This document shows positions 1-25,000 of a stretch of 64,000 bases of DNA, in pieces. How positions within the stretch are numbered: position 1 is the first letter of the stretch; every line of letters starts with the position of its first letter. Under the pieces are notes generated by a model. The model was given only the letters and a program-made list of their open reading frames with translations, did not search any database and was not told the DNA's origin. Both the position numbers and the translations under genes were made by a program. Origin of the DNA: Onthophagus taurus (taxonomy: Eukaryota > Arthropoda > Insecta > Coleoptera > Scarabaeidae). The stretch lies in NCBI RefSeq assembly GCF_036711975.1, contig NC_091972.1:5027001-5091000 (forward strand), written 5' to 3'.

Positions 1-1571
1 AATATTTGAGTTGTATCTCAAAACAACACAAAGTTGTATTTTTTAAAATACAGACTATAATAGATTATGGTGTTACTGAAAAGAGCATATTTTTAGCTTT
101 CCAATGATGTATTGCACGCATGGTGTATTTGGGGAAAATAAGCGTTATTTTTTAATTCTAAAATATTAAAGATTAATATTCAAAATTTTAATTATAGTAA
201 GCGAGGAAAACGTTAAATGCCACTTAGTTACAATAGTAACGATGCCCGGTTGCACCGTTTACATAGTTGAGCATAACTTAGTTAAGCAGTTCTTATAGTT
301 AAGAAGAACTTAAATTTTATGTCTATTGCACCGACACAACATATACAATGCTCAACTAAGTAACGTTTAAGTATCGGTTATTTGGCAACAACGCCATAAA
401 ATTTAGTTATTTTTATAAATTTTAGTAATTTTTTAGGGTTTTTCGTGTTGTCAAGTTAATGTCAGTTAACATTTGACATATACCATGTAAATAACATTTC
501 TACTGTTCGTATCATCAAAACAAGTAGTATTAAAATAATCTAAATTCAGCCTATAAAAGTATAATCTAAAATAATGTATACTACTTACTTATTAGACGGA
601 AATTCTATAATTTCTTGTATTTGTCGTAGAACATACAAACAACTTTGTTTTGTTAGACGAAATCTTTTAAAAAAATTATATTCGTCCATTTCGTGGAAAT
701 AATTGGATCTTGTGTATATTAATTTTGGAAAACCAAAATCAATTATTTCCAAAACATCTAAATCGTCGTCGAAAATTTGCAGATCCATTATTTTATTTTA
801 TTACTTTTTTAACGTATAGGTTATGTGCGGTTATGTCTATTTGACGTATGCGCTTGAGAACAACTTAAGCACTGGATTTCAAATACTTATATTTGAGAAC
901 GTCTTATTGATTTTGAGAACGGGTTACTTGACGATGCAACGCAAATTCACTACTTAAGCATTACTTAGCCTTTAAGCAATGCTTATGTATTAGGGTGCTA
1001 ACGGACATGAAAAATTTAAATCAACTATTCAAAGTTTTTATTCGTTGGTACAAAACCAACTTTATCCTGCATAATGGTACAAGACCAACTTTCTGTTATA
1101 TTCGTGCAAAACCATATAGTAATTAGGTATTGAATTGAAAATTAACGTTTATTTTCCGCAAATACATCATACATGCGATACATCATTGGAGAGCTAAAAA
1201 TATTCTCTTTTCATTAACATCATAATCAAGTATAGTTTGTACTTAAAAAAATACAACTTTGTGTTGTATCTCAAAAATCATCAAATATTTTTAAAATTTT
1301 TCAACGGCAGTATGTTCTACTTAAAAAAGTGTCTTAAGAACGTATCAACCCCATTCCTCTAATTTGAAAAATAAATGAAATATGAGCATTTTTTGAAATC
1401 ACGAAAATTTGACTTTTTGGCTATAACTTAAAAATAAAAGAAGATAGAGGTTTGGTGTTTGCGGGATTGAATTAGTCTCGAAAAAAGAGACCGGGACATG
1501 GCACCTACATTTTTCGTATCTCTTATAGTTTCTGAGATAGCCTATAATAACACCCAAATTTGCCCATCCTG
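1..1571. repeat. Right part of a long inverted-repeat (foldback) element
   Basis: Bases 1 to about 215 are an imperfect reverse complement of about 1105-1295, so this is the inner part of an arm whose outer part lies left of the window. The right arm continues to a tip ending CATCCTG at 1571, followed by TA, as in elements that duplicate a TA target. Near the tip it shares a block, read inwards as GGCTATCTC then AAACTATAAGAG, with the foldback element at 4816-6884, so the two are related. A Harbinger fragment lies between the arms. Confidence 0.6.
245..990 (-). mobile_element. PIF/Harbinger-type DNA transposon relic with transposase N-terminus
   Basis: Minus-strand 585-788 encodes 67 residues resembling the N-terminus of HARBI1-like nucleases: an acidic start, then LEIIDFGFPKLIYTRSNYF and FFKRFRLTKQ, then the IQEIIEFPS region. 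The catalytic DDE domain is missing. The surrounding DNA has subterminal motifs typical of these elements, such as GCCCGGTTGCACC near 244 and repeated GAGAAC/CTTAAG-like words. Exact ends and the target duplication are not resolved. This is a truncated non-autonomous copy. Confidence 0.55.
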
Positions 1572-2169
1572 TACCTACATATAAATAGAACATTCGTTCA
1601 AAATAATTTAATATTAAAAGATAGGATTTAGGATTATTTAAGTGTTTGCCCAGCTATCTTTTGATATGAAGTCCTTCCCCTGATATACATAGGTGTAGTC
1701 ATTGACGTAATTGCCCAAACGAACATAGTGTTGAAGCTGATGATTACGTAATGTTGTGTAACATTATAAGTAAAATCGTTAAAAATTATTAATTAAGATA
1801 ATCCAGAAAACATAAAATGTGCAAGTATAATGTATATTTTGTGGATTCCATCTGAAGTTCTAAGAAAATGCAAGAATAAGGAAAATAAACGTATATCATA
1901 CTGTTTAGATTAATTAGAATTATTGTTACCTGCAACTTGGGTTGCCTATTTCATATTTTTGTTCAATTTTTTAATGTTAGTATGCTTTGAAAATTTAGTG
2001 TTCGTCGATACAAACAAATAAAAAAAAATGAGTTAGTAGCAAAAAATTCGTTTCGCTGGCATCACGCCGTATTCATCGTCTAAGATAAATAATTAATAAA
2101 CATCGAATAAATCAAAAACTAAAAGAATTCGTGTTAACCAGCGCGAACCAGATAAAATCAAAAACATAC
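1572..2169. other. Intergenic, nothing recognised
   Basis: AT-rich DNA with no coding potential on either strand, no clear repeat and no RNA gene that I can see. Confidence 0.5.
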
Positions 2170-2189
2170 TCTAAACAGAACAATTTTTG

Positions 2190-2590
2190 GGAAGAAGGAG
2201 ATAAATAAAATTGAAAGGGTACAACTCGGTGGCAGTCTCAATATTAACATGTGCCAGTGAATGATGAACACTCCAAAATAAACAAGAAGGAAAGATCACA
2301 GCAATGAAAATTAAATTTTTATGGAAAATGTGAGGAAGACGAAGTGGAAGGTGAGGAAGGAATGAGGAAATAAGGGTGGAAGTGGAAAGCAACTAAAGTG
2401 GTACGCCCACATAATTAGAATGGAACATAATACAATAGTAAAAAATGTTATTGAAGCAAAGAATAAGGATAAGAAAAAGAAGGGATGAAGTGGGAGGAAA
2501 GAATAGTAGAAGTTAGGAAGAAGAGAATAAAAACTCTAGCAGATATAAAGGAATTAGCCAAGAACTGGAAGAAGTGGATAGAGGAATGAA
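2190..2590 (+). mobile_element. LINE 3' end relic (reverse-transcriptase C-terminal tail)
   Basis: Plus-strand frames read KQLKWYAHIIRMEHNTIVK near 2385-2450 and, after a frameshift, GMKWEERIVEV, then KTLADIKELAKNWKKWIEE and a stop near 2587. This is the short tail found downstream of reverse transcriptase in many insect LINEs (typically a W.GH..RM word followed by a WK.W end). The copy is 5' truncated and frame-shifted. Confidence 0.65.
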
Positions 2591-3384
2591 AAATCCGACG
2601 CCATCAGGCATAAGGATCTTGGAGAAGAAATATTAAAACAGGTAGTTTTATTCACACATTTTATTAAAATACAAAAGTACAGAACAAAAAAATATAATTT
2701 ACTCGATTCCCGTTCTTAATAGAAAATAAATATCAGATCATTTTTCTTTACATTTAATAAGTTGAGATAGCAAAGGTAAGAACAAAAATTAAATTAATTA
2801 AGATGATTCAAATACATCATAAAAATGATATTCATAGAATACAAAAGAAAAAAAAAATGAAATTTGCTTCGATAAAATAAATTAATTATAAAAAAGATTT
2901 GTTCCAAAACATTGTTGTAAGCAATCGAGTTATCACTTTAGTAAATTGATCTAATTTGATCTAGTATATAATAAAAAAATCTAATTTATTTACAACCGAA
3001 TTTAAATTGTAAGCGTTGAAACAATTGTATTAAATAATATTATCTCCGGAAGCATTTTCTTCATTAAATTTCCTCGTAATATGTACATATAATATTATAC
3101 AATTTGTGAAATATACAGTTTCTTTAAACTTTTCTTATCTCATATCACAGTGCCGTTGTTAAATTCCTTAATTTAAATAATTTCAAGAATTTCCCAATAT
3201 CTTTTTAATTTTTCAATAATAAATTAATAGCTTTCTTTAAATCTATGCACAACCCAAAACTGTAAACTTACTTACAAATTGGAACATTCAACAGGTAGTT
3301 TTTTTTAAAACAACATACTTTTAATTATTTAAACATTTCTTTGCATTATTTACGTATATTTCTTATCTATAAATAACAATTTAA
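2591..3384. other. Region downstream of FEM1B, nothing recognised
   Basis: Very AT-rich (long A/T runs) and non-coding. It probably contains the FEM1B 3' UTR and polyadenylation region. No other feature is supported. Confidence 0.4.
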
Positions 3385-14274
<10,890 letters not shown>

Positions 14275-14477
14275 TTTTTCAATGGCACATCGTACCCTAA
14301 AATTCTATTTTGAACCACTGACTCGAAGGAAACGAACGGACGAACGAATTTACACACACACGCTCGTTTTATTCCCGATTTATCCTGACGTAGTTCATTC
14401 GTGAACACAACGTGTGATATGTTGAATAAAAAATAAATCGGGATCGCGTCTGTCATACAATAACTTGTTGTTGGCGC

Positions 14478-14880
14478 ACGATTTAAATATTATATCTATT
14501 TGAATCATTTAAAAAAACAATTAAATTGGTACTTATTAAGAATTAATGTTTTAAATCGTATTTTTTCACAATTTGATGATGTAAAAATTGACGTTTTAAC
14601 AGTTGACATAACCTCACTTTTAAAAAAATTAATTTGGGCGTCTTTGTGTTTCATTTATAAAATTTATAATAATTAATTAAATTATAGAATTATAATGTAT
14701 CTTAAAAGTGATTTAGATACACAATAGTTCAAGAATTAACTTTTTAAAAATTAAATTGTCACATTTTCTTGTCATTTAATACCAACCTTAATAAAATAAC
14801 TCTGACTTTTCATTTCTTTAATCATTAAAATATCGTTTTTGAGATCTTATTATCAATGAAAATTATTAATAATAGCTAAT
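14478..14880. repeat. Direct duplication, copy 2 (upstream of FEM1B exon 1)
   Basis: Same sequence and orientation as 8681-9115. It covers the region from about 200 to 600 bp upstream of the FEM1B start codon, so it may include promoter DNA. Both copies contain a TGACGTTTTA-type word followed by ACATAACCTCAC. Confidence 0.85.
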
Positions 14881-15398
14881 TTAAGGGCATATTACTTAAT
14901 ATTAACAAAGAAAATAAATTAAATCGATAGATTGTTGGCCCAAAAAAATTCATACCAACCTCAAGGTCAAAACCTTCTTATTCCAAACATCAAAAATTTA
15001 TTAAATACAAAATAAAATATTATAAAAATTAATAATTTTCTTTATTTTTATTCATTAATAGCAATATACAAATTACGAAATAATAAAATTTCTAAGTATG
15101 TCTTAAATATTTAACATAACCTATTCATCAATTGAAATGATTATTTTCCATATCCTTCTTCAGTTTTAAGCATAGACTTGCGTGTGATAACATATTTAGA
15201 AAAGAAAATTAAATTTTTATAATAGTAATTTCATTGTTGTTTGTTATAAGTTTTTAATTTTTTACAATATGCGATGCACCTAAATTAACTTACGCTGATG
15301 CGATGAACGCCATTGCCCGAATATTATGATTCTTTTAATCATATAAGTTAAATCTCTCTATATATAACAAGGTAAGTGTGTCTATTCGGAAACTGAAT
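14881..15398. other. Intergenic, nothing recognised
   Basis: AT-rich non-coding sequence between the FEM1B upstream region and the CHMP4 stop codon. Probably includes the CHMP4 3' UTR. Confidence 0.4.
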
Positions 15399-16283
15399 TT
15401 AATTTGCCCAAGCTTGGAGTGCTTCCAAATCATCCTTATCCTCTTCAACTTTTCCTATAAAAAAAAAAATTAATAAATAAAATTTATCATGAAAAAATTA
15501 TCTTATATTGGAATGCATAGAGCAATCTAAATAAATATGACTAATCTTTTCATATGACTCATCAAATTAAAAATATCTTAAACATCTAAAATGACAAATA
15601 TAGTTTTAGGTTATGTTTCATCTGTCAGAAAATTTTTTATCTTTGAATCAAATTAATTAACATAAAAAATATTTACTTGGAGCTGGTTTGGGTTTAACTG
15701 CAACTTCATCTTGTGGAACAGCTGGTAATTCATCCGTAGCTGATGGACCAACTCTAAGTAATTCATCTTCCAAAGCTTCTTGTTCTAATTCCTCCAATTC
15801 CTTTTCTAATTCATCTTCATCAACATCCTGTCCAAAAGCAACCGGATTACTAATAGCTTCAGAGATTTCTTTAGCAACATCTTGTTGTTCGGCAATATCA
15901 TCCATCATATCATGCACTTTATCCACATCCAAGTGATTATTCGCAAGTTTAAGAGCATCGGCTGCTTGCCTCATAGTTGTAAGAACCGCCGTGTTAGTAT
16001 TAGCCCCTTCTAAAGCCTCCCGTTGCATTTCAATTGTACTTAAAGTTCCATCGATTTGTTGTAATTGTTTCTCGTAGCGCTTCTTTCTTTTCAGTGCTTG
16101 TATTGCGGCTCGCTTATTTTTCGACACATTCTTTTTTGCTAAAGTTACCTCCATTTCGATTTTCTTTTCGAGAAAATCTTGTTTTTTCATTAACATATCT
16201 TCAGTTTCACGGAGTTTTTGGATGGCCTCCCCAGTGGTTGGCTCCTTTTTCTTATTACCAAACAAATCTTTGAAGAAACTCAT
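15399..16283 (-). CDS. CHMP4: Charged multivesicular body protein 4 (ESCRT-III, Snf7/Shrub)
   Basis: Two exons, 16283-15677 and 15454-15399, phase-consistent, giving 220 residues, the usual length for CHMP4. The N-terminus (SFFKDLFGNKKK) is the short membrane-binding start. It is followed by the basic helical core (KKNVSKNKRAAIQALKRKKR) and the MRQAADALKLANNHLDVDKV stretch typical of Snf7. An acidic run ELEKELEELEQEALEDELL comes next. The small second exon supplies the tail DLEALQAWAN, equivalent to the C-terminal helix that binds ALIX/Bro1 proteins. CHMP4 is the main polymer-forming ESCRT-III subunit, acting in multivesicular body formation, abscission and membrane repair. The start is the first ATG and fits the family. 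Confidence 0.95.
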
Positions 16284-16742
16284 TTTGTATATTACTTTTT
16301 TGTACGGTACACTATCTAAGGTTTTATGAAATTAATACTTAAATTAAAAGTGATTGAAATAAAACGTAATACGTTATTGAAAAACAGCCAAGGGAGAAAT
16401 TTTGACAGATAAACAGCGAATTGTCAGTTGCACATAATTTGGATGACTCATTATTAGTTACGTTTTATTACAATAGATGTCGTAATAAATGTTCTATTTA
16501 AATGACCCAATTTTTTAATTTAGCTTTATGTTTTAACTTAAAACGGTTTAATTTTGAAATTAAGAAGATAAAACGATATTTTATACAATTTATAATGATA
16601 TTTTAAAATTATGTGTAACCGAACTAAATTTTAGAATTGGTTCATATCCCCGCTAAATGATTCACATTAATAACCAAAAGATGTCAGTCGAATTAAATAA
16701 TTAATTAATAAAATTTAATAAATTCTTTATTATTGAACAAAT
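16284..16742. other. Intergenic between CHMP4 and NUDT2
   Basis: AT-rich, non-coding. It should contain the CHMP4 promoter and the NUDT2 3' end. No motif stands out. Confidence 0.4.
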
Positions 16743-17864
<1,122 letters not shown>

Positions 17865-18526
17865 ATGTTTTTATCGTTTTTTCGTAAAAAATTTACAGAT
17901 CAAGACAAAGCAGACGGAAAATCCCGGCAGAAATCGATCGAAATCAAAAGCAACGATGAATTAAAATTCACCATTTATGGTAATAAAAACAATTTCCTAA
18001 CCTAAAAAAATCATTAAATTGTAATCCCGTTCGTAATTCTAAATGAAAAGAAATTATCCGTAGATTTTATTAGAACCATAAAAGATCCAGAAAAACCAAA
18101 CACTTTAGAAGAGCTCAATGTGGTTTATGAAGATGGTGTATTTGTAAGTTAATCTTAAACGATATACCGATATAAATTAATTACGTTTTTAGATTTTAGA
18201 GAACACACCAACAAATGTTAACGTGGTTAGAGTTGAATTTAACCCGACCGTTCCCCACTGCTCATTAGCTACATTAATCGGACTTTGCATTCGTGTTAAA
18301 TTAGAGCGATCAATTCCTTATCAGATCAAATTAGATATTTATATTAAAGAAGGAGCTCATGCTACGGAACATGAAAGTAACAATTTTTATTTTGAGTCGA
18401 TTAGAAATGTTATAACTTTCTTTTTTAGTTAATAAGCAAATAAATGATAAGGAGAGGATAGCGGCTGCAATGGAAAATCCTAATTTACGAGAAATGGTGG
18501 AAAGTTGTATTAAGGAAGAGGATTAA
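17865..18526 (+). CDS. galla-1: MIP18 family protein galla-1 / CIAO2A-like
   Basis: Four exons, 17865-17979, 18064-18143, 18193-18376 and 18429-18526, phase-consistent, giving 158 residues. Diagnostic stretches are [38 protein letters not shown] (with the conserved cysteine near residue 88) and [24 protein letters not shown]2 proteins act in late cytosolic iron-sulphur cluster assembly. CIAO2A-type members mature IRP1, and in Drosophila galla proteins also act with Crumbs and MMS19/Xpd in chromosome segregation. The first exon encodes a weakly conserved basic leader, so the exact start is the least certain part. The family's A branch is chosen from the [11 protein letters not shown] and NKQINDKER wording. 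Confidence 0.92.
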
Positions 18527-18798
18527 TTATTTTATGCAAATAAATCTTGTTATTTAATATTAATGTTATTTTTGTTTCGACTTTTAAAAGATTTCTTTGT
18601 TAAATTTAAATGACATTGACGTTTTGTAGGTGAGGTTATGGTTTGATATCAATAAGGTTAAGCAATGAAATTCGAACTTTTTGATAATAAAAAGGCTTAT
18701 TTTTAGTGAACTTAATTTTTTATTCTTCCAAATTTTAATTTGGGAAAGGTACTATTTGTTACAACTACAGTGTGTTATTAATTATCATACCCCCACAT

Positions 18799-18872
18799 CA
18801 TCATTGCAAGTATGCAACCAATATCACATGCAATACGCGATTTGTGTACTTGGTTGCATACTTGCAATGATG
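18799..18872. repeat. Perfect 23-bp inverted repeat (hairpin)
   Basis: Arms at 18799-18821 and 18850-18872 are exact reverse complements (CATCATTGCAAGTATGCAAC and its partner), separated by 28 bases that can pair a little further. The size resembles a microRNA precursor, but perfect pairing is unusual for one, so this could be a small palindromic repeat. It lies about 270 bp downstream of the galla-1 stop. Confidence 0.7.
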
Positions 18873-19026
18873 ACGTCGAGTACGACAATGAATTGACACA
18901 ATATATTTAAAGAAAAATGAATAATTACAAAAAAAAGTGTTGCAAAATAAGTTAAACAGCCACGTAATAAATACATCTACTCGGTAATAAATGCCAAGGA
19001 AAAATTACATGTTCTCATCTCCATCT

Positions 19027-22000
19027 TTAAAAATCTTCGTTTCGACTGTAATTGTCACGCAACGTGTTAAATTTCTCAATCAATCCATCAACAGAAATTT
19101 CACCATGGACTACGTTATCTCTTGTACGGACATTAACAGTATTACTGCTACGTTCCTTTTCACCAACGACCAAAATAAAATTAAACTGCGCCAATTGAGC
19201 GTTGCGCACTTTCTTATTCATGGTGTCACCAGCGTCGGTGTCAACTTCACACATAAATCCAGCGTCGTAAATTTTCTTTCGGACTTCTTGTGCGTAATCA
19301 TCAAAAGCGGGAGCGATCGGAATAACCATAGCTTGACGAGGAGACAACCAAAACGGCCATTTCCCAGCGTAAGATTCGGTTAAAATCGCTATCATTCGTT
19401 CAACTGAACCTAAAATGGCCCGATGGATCATAACAGGACGTTTCTTCTCTCCAGATTCGCTAACATAATTTAAATTGAACCTAATTGGTAATTGAAAATC
19501 TAATTGAATAGTAGCGCATTGATGCTGTCTGCGTAAAGCGTCCATTATTGTAATATCAATTTTCGGACCATAAAAAGCGCCATCTTCAGGGTTAAGTTTC
19601 CAAGGTTGTTTGAAATCATCTAAAGATTCACTAAGCGCCTAAAAGAACAAGATTAAATTTGATAAATTCTAAGACATAAAATTTTTAACCTTTTCAGCTT
19701 CATTCCAAACTTCGACTTCGCCCAAAAACTTTTCGGGTCGCGTTGATAACACGAGATTAAACGTAAATCCGAATATCCCGTAAACATGTTGTAAAAAGTC
19801 TAGGGCTCCTTTAATCTCGTCTTTAATTTGCTCAATCGCGCAAAATATATGCGCGTCATCTTGTTGGAATCGCCTAACTCTCGTTAATCCAGTGAGGGCT
19901 CCGGATAATTCGTTACGATGTAAAACACCGAAATCGGCCAAACGTAAAGGAAGTTCGCGCCATGAACGATTACGATTGTCAAAAATCAAACAATGACCTG
20001 GACAATTCATTGGTTTTAAAGCAAATTTTTCTTTTTCAATGTCAAAAGAAAACATGTTATCCTTAAAAAAATTAGTTAAAAAATAATTCAAAGTTATGCG
20101 AGGGGGGATTTTCGACTTACTGAGTAATGAGCCCAATGCCCTGAAGTTTGCCAAAGTTTAACGTTGTAGATGTTAGGTGAAACAACTTCTTGAAATCCTC
20201 GCTTTTTGTATTCTTTCTTGATAAAATTAATTAAAGTGTTGTAAATGTGAGCACCGCGGGGTTGGAAAAAACACGAACCGGGTGATAACTCATGGAAAAA
20301 GAATAATTCTTGTTCCTAAGTAAAAGATTATGTATTAAAAACGTTTGAGGACACCTTGATAGTATTTACCCTTCCGATTTTCCGATGATCTCTTTTTGCA
20401 GCTTCCTCTTGAATCTTTTCCCACTCTTTTAATTGTTTTGAATCGGGAAAACTAATTCCGTAAATTCTTTGAAGAGTTTCCGCATCAGCTTTACCTTCCC
20501 AATAAGTTGAAGAGTTCTAAAAAATAATCATCAAACTTTGTGAAGATGTGTAATATGTAACTAGAATTGCAGGTTTACAGTAAATGGATTGTGGACGAGA
20601 AGAGGGCGCAGAAAAGTGAGTTATGAAGGAAAGATTGAGCTGATAATCGTAGTATGTTGAATGAATTGAAAACAATAGACCAAAGTGGTGAGTTTGACAA
20701 TAATATATATAAAATGGGAACGAGATTTATTAGGAAGAGAGAAGGATCTAATAAAACGAGAGAGGGTTTTATTAGAAAAAGAGAGAAACAAAAACAGATA
20801 CGGTACAAGACAAATGGATAATAGAGGTAATGTGAATTTCCTCCCTAAATTTAACCCCGATGTTGTTAACTCATTAACAGCACCACAATGGGTGACGAAA
20901 TCGGAAATAACTGCTAACATTTTTGGATGGGATGAGGATAATCTGTTGTTTAATGCTATTTCCAAGCTTGAGGGGGCAGCAAAATTAAGGTATGATGGAG
21001 CACAGAGTGAAATTCATGATTGGAAGACTTTTAAAACGGCGATTAGTCACAGAGATTTAATGAATCATATGAAAATTACGTATTCAACATGAAAGCAATA
21101 GGTAATAAAGGGGAAGTCAGTGAAAGAGCTATTATTAAATACTTGTGAGTATAATGAGGGTTATATGATAAAGATTTGGGTAAAACATTATTCTCCAGAA
21201 ATAATTGAAAAAACGTTCCAAACCAAGACAATTCCGAACCAAAAGATATAAGCAAAATCAAATGTTATACTTGTGAAGAACAGAGTTGCTACAAAATGTA
21301 CAAAACCTAAACAGAGAAAATGTTTTAAATATAATCAAGATGGACATTTCCAATAAATTGTAAATCGGGAAGAATCGAATTGGAAAACAATTAGACCTTG
21401 TGGGCGAGTATCATAAGATTGTAGAGATTAATGGACGAAAATTGATTGGTTTCGTTGATTTGAGAAGTGATGGTAGAACGATTTGTGAACATAAAGCGAA
21501 AGACTTGGAATTGATTTACAATTTTTTGTAGGTTGTAGGTTTTAATTCACAGGATTTGGCGGAGGACGTTGTGTACCGATTGGAACAGTTATATCGAATT
21601 TATTGGTAGATGGAATAACATTAGATGTAGAATTAATTGTTGTGATAAGTAGGGCACGGAACTTTTGTAACAAAACGATACGATTTTCCCCCTCCACTCG
21701 TTCTCAGCAGAAAATTTCATACAAAAGTTGTTCTAAATTAAATTCTACAATAAAAAATAAATATATAAAAATTTTTTTGGCGTTATGTTCTTAATTATTG
21801 ATCAAATCAAAAATATTTATTAACAATATTTGTTTAGAATTACTTCAGGAACAGTGTTTGTTAATAAAATTTTTTGCTAACTTGAAATTTTTATTTCCCT
21901 CTGAATAGTATGCTATCAAAATTAATTATATATCTCGATAATTATAGTTTTTATCAAAAAATGTTTTAAATAAAATTTGTTTCAATTTCGATTTTGAATC

Positions 22001-25000
22001 AATTATCTTAATAAAAAAATTTTACATCTCTATTAATTAAGCATCTAAGTGTGATTATGTATAAAAATGGAAAAATTATTATTTTGAGGTTATCTCCGTA
22101 ATTATTGATTAAATCAAAAAAAATTGTTGACAAAATTTGTTTAGAATTGTTTCAGGAACAGTTTTTGTTAACACAATTTTTCTAACTTGAAATTTTAATT
22201 TCCCACTGAACAGTATGCTACAAACATTAATATTTTTGAGGTTATATCCTTATTGTTGATTTAATCAAAAAATTTTGTTAACAAAATTTGTTTAGAATTA
22301 CTTCAGGAACAGTGTTTGTTAATACAATTTTTTGTTAACTTGAAATTTTAATTTCCCTCTGAATAGTATGCTATCAAAATTAATTATCTCAATAATTATT
22401 GTTTTTATCAAAAAATGTTTTAAATAAAATTTGTTTCAATTTCGATTTTGAATCAATTATCTTAATAAAAAATTTTTACATCTCTATTAATTAAGTATCT
22501 AAGTATAATTATGTATAAAAATGGAAAAATTATTATTTTGAGGTTATCTCCTTAATTATTGATTAAATCAAAAAAAATTGTTGACAAAGTTTGTTTAGAA
22601 TTGTTTCAGGAACAATTTTTGTTAACATAATTTTTTTCTAATTTGAAATTTTAATTTCCCCCTGAATAGTATGCTACAAAAATTAATATTTTTGAGGTTA
22701 TATCCTTATTGTTGATTTAATCAAAAAATTTTGTTAACAAAATTTGTTTAGAATTACTTCAGGAACAGTGTTTGTTAATACAATTTTTTGCTAACTTGAA
22801 ATTTTAATTTCCCTCTGAATAGTATGCTATCAAAATTAATTATCTCAATAATTATAGTTTTTATCAAAAAATGTTTTAAATAAAATTTGTTTCAATTTCG
22901 ATTTTGAATCAATTATCTTAATAAAAAATGTTTACATCTCTATTAATTAAGCATCTAAGTGTGATTATGTATAAAAATGGAAAAATTATTATTTTGAGGT
23001 TATCTCCTTAATTATTGATTAAATCAAAAAAAATTATTGACAAAATTTGTTTAGAATTGTTTCAGGAACAAGTTTTGTTAACATAATTTTTTTCTAACTT
23101 GAAATTTTAATTTCCCACTGAACAGTATGCTACAAAAATTAATATTTTTGAGGTTATACCTTTATTGTTGATTTAATCAAAAAATGTTGTTAACAAAATT
23201 TGTTTAGAATTACTTCAGGAACAGTATTTGTTAATGCAATTTTTTGCTAACTTGAAATTTTAATTTCCCTCTGAATAGTACGCTATCAAAATTAATTATC
23301 TCCATAATTATTGTTTTTATCAAAAAATGTTTTAAATAAAATTTGTTTCAATTTCGATTTTGAATCAATTATCTTAATAAAAAAATTTTACATCTCTATT
23401 AATTAAGCATCTAAGTGTGATTATGTATAAAAATGGAAAAATTATTATTTTGAGGTTATCTCCTTAATTATTGATTAAATCAAAAAAAATTGTTGACAAA
23501 GTTTGTTTAGAATTGTTTCAGGAACAGTTTTTGTTAACACAATTTTTCTGACTTGAAATTTTAATTTCCCACTGAACAGTATGCTATAAAAATTAATATT
23601 TTTGAGGTTATATCCTTATTGTTGATTTAATCAAAAAATTTTGTTAACAAAATTTGTTTAGAATTACTTCAGGAACAGTGTTTGTTAATACATTTTTTTG
23701 CTAACTTGAAATTTTAATTTCCCTCTGAATAGTATGCTATCAAAATTAATTATCTCAATAATTATTGTTTTTATCAAAAAATGTTTTAAATAAAATTTGT
23801 TTCAATTTCGATTTTGAATCAATTATCTTAATAACAAATTTTTACATTTCTATTAATTAAGCAACGAAGTGTGATTATGTACAAAAATGAAAAAATTATT
23901 TTGAGGTTATCTCCTTAATTACTGATTAAATCAAAAAAAATTGTTGACAAAGTTTGTTTAGAATTGTTTCAGGAACAATTTTTGTTAACATAATTCTTTT
24001 CTAATTTGAAATTTTAATTTCCCACTGAACAGTATGCTACATAAATTAATATTTTTGAGGTTATATCCTTATTGTTGATTTAATCAAAAAATGTTGTTAA
24101 CAAAATTTGTTTTGAATTACTTCAGGAACAGTGTTTGTTAATACAATTTTTTGCTAATTATGCAATGTTGTTATAAAGAAAATTGGACTTGACATTGCTT
24201 TAGCATATATGGATGACATCTTAATACCAAGTAATACCATCAATGAAGGTATAGAAAAGCTTAGATTATATTCCTCAGTGTGTTAAAAGATGAGGGATTA
24301 ACAGTAAGATTGAAAAAATGTAAATTCCACATTTCACATATCCAAAATTAAAAAATAAAATCTTTCACTTGATATTTTACCTTAATAACTTTCAAAGCCT
24401 TAATTTTGCCGGTATGCCGAACATGAGGACCTCTACACAAATCAATGAGAGGTCCACACCGATAAACAGTAGTTGTTGGAGTGTTAACTTTTTCATTCAA
24501 AATCCTTAATTTAAACGGATTATAATCAAACATCTTCAACAAATCTTCTTTTTTCATTTCGAGACGTTCAAATGGTTGTTTTTCTTTAACAATATCTTTC
24601 ATTAATTTTTCAATAACGGGAAAATCCGATGCGGATATCTAAAAAAATACTTTTTAAAAACGTTTATTTCAAAGATGAATGCTTTACCCCTTTTTCGTTC
24701 ATGTACATATCGTAATAATACCCTGATTCAATTGGGGGACCATAACACAAACAACCACCATAAATTCTTTCTGCAGCTTCGCCTAAAATATGAGCTGAGG
24801 AGTGCCAAAATACAGCTTGTGCTTCCGGATCATCAAATTTTAATAATTCTAATTTGCAATCACTTTCAAGAGGACGATCCAAATCCCATACAACTCCGTT
24901 TACTTTTGCTATAACTGTGTTATCTGCTAAACCTTGGCTATAAGAAATATCATGTATAAGAATTAATAAAAACTCTTCAAAAGAGGGTTATAATTAGGGT

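Noticed and set aside
2171-2392. Hydrophobic minus-strand frame
   Set aside because: Antisense to a LINE-tail relic; leucine richness comes from purine-rich repeat sequence.
15688-16273. Open plus-strand frames opposite CHMP4
   Set aside because: Serine-rich mirror frames of the CHMP4 coding exon with no family similarity.
18991-19383. 130-codon plus-strand frame near the ThrRS end
   Set aside because: Antisense shadow of ThrRS exon 7, which is fully explained on the minus strand.
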